A stretch of DNA of 33,475 nt, taken from assembly GCA_036004445.1 (NCBI GenBank), contig DASYRL010000119.1, positions 1 to 33,475 on the forward strand, written 5' to 3'. Each line of letters opens with the position of its first letter. Position 1 is the first letter of the stretch. Under the pieces are notes generated by a model. It had not been told where the DNA came from. It searched no databases and was given only the letters and a program-made list of their open reading frames with translations. Positions 33,145 to 33,475 of the stretch are shown one piece after another. Origin of the DNA: DASXUC01 sp036004445. GTDB lineage: Bacteria > Sysuimicrobiota > Sysuimicrobiia > Sysuimicrobiales > Kaftiobacteriaceae. The position numbers and the translations under genes were made by a program.

Positions 33145-33475
33145 TCAGTCCGGTCGGCAGGGCGTCTGCGGCGGATCGGGCGCCGGGCACGGGGCGTTCA
33201 TCGCCCGGAACAGCGCCTCCAGCTTGGCAGCCTGCTCGCCCAGCACCTGCTCGATGGGCCGCCCCTGGATAGCAATCGCCCGGAAGGTGTCCACGTAGAT
33301 CGGCGTGAACTCGCCGGTACGCCCGCCGAGACCCACGGGCAGGAGCGCCACGCGCGCGTCGCGCGCACCCGACTGTGCGGTCACGCCCTCCGCCATCACC
33401 CGCAGGCCGCCCGCCGGCACGGTGGTTGACGCCTCGCGGACAACCGGGAAGAAGCCCACACCCTGCAGGGTCACG
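33145..33475 (-). CDS. ABC transporter sugar-binding protein, C-terminal fragment (5' end beyond window)
   Basis: 110 codons open to the window edge, ending CPAPDPPQTPCRPD. The text resembles the C-terminus of family-1 sugar-binding proteins (LQGVGFFPVVREAS, IYVDTFRAIAIQGRPIEQVLGEQAAKLEALF). Position as first gene before two permeases and an ATPase supports this. The first visible GTG is internal, not a start. Confidence 0.8.
   Translation of the reverse strand, partial: VTLQGVGFFPVVREASTTVPAGGLRVMAEGVTAQSGARDARVALLPVGLGGRTGEFTPIYVDTFRAIAIQGRPIEQVLGEQAAKLEALFRAMNAPCPAPDPPQTPCRPD

Overview
The window is a GC-rich, densely packed bacterial chromosome segment (about two thirds G+C by eye) with short intergenic gaps, many 1-4 nt overlaps and frequent GTG starts. 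Its core reproduces the Bacillus-type order rimP-nusA-rnpM-infB-ylxP-rbfA-truB-ribF-rpsO-pnp-mlpA-asd-dapG, without ylxQ and without the sporulation genes that sit there in Bacillus. nrnA, a membrane protein and dapB are inserted. With an archaeal-type fructose-bisphosphate aldolase/phosphatase and a GH63 osmolyte-type glycosidase, this suggests an uncultivated, non-sporulating, possibly thermophilic high-GC lineage near the Terrabacteria. Species cannot be named from the sequence.

Layout. 1-6.8 kb (minus): dapG (3' end cut by the window), asd, dapB, an M16 peptidase and pnp: lysine/diaminopimelate synthesis plus RNA decay. 6.9-16.4 kb (minus): rpsO, a membrane protein, ribF, truB, nrnA, rbfA, ylxP, infB, rnpM, nusA and rimP, with a promoter and an attenuator-like terminator ahead of rimP. 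16.5-21 kb (plus): asnS and a binding protein with two permeases of a UgpBAE-like importer that lacks its own ATPase. 21-24.9 kb: a BCP peroxiredoxin with in-frame UGA at the peroxidatic cysteine (probable selenoprotein), a HAD hydrolase, an orphan ParA with a Cys-rich partner, FBP aldolase/phosphatase and a 46-residue membrane protein. 24.9-28.8 kb (minus): mnmA, ctpA, cca. 28.9-33.5 kb (minus): a carbohydrate ABC operon (binding protein, two permeases, ATPase) ending in a GH63 glycosidase.

Two things stand out. First, the BCP peroxiredoxin is intact across a UGA that sits exactly at the catalytic position and is followed by a SECIS-like hairpin. Second, about eleven gene junctions carry roughly four-copy tandem arrays of 7-, 8- or 9-base units. 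The unit sequence changes from junction to junction, but the layout recurs: an array at or over the upstream stop codon, a short loop, then an inverted array before the next start. Nothing I recognise as a CRISPR array, tRNA, rRNA, transposase or prophage gene is present. No gap longer than 300 bases lacks a gene; the longest (23416-23634 and 7178-7377) hold the inverted repeats and promoter listed.
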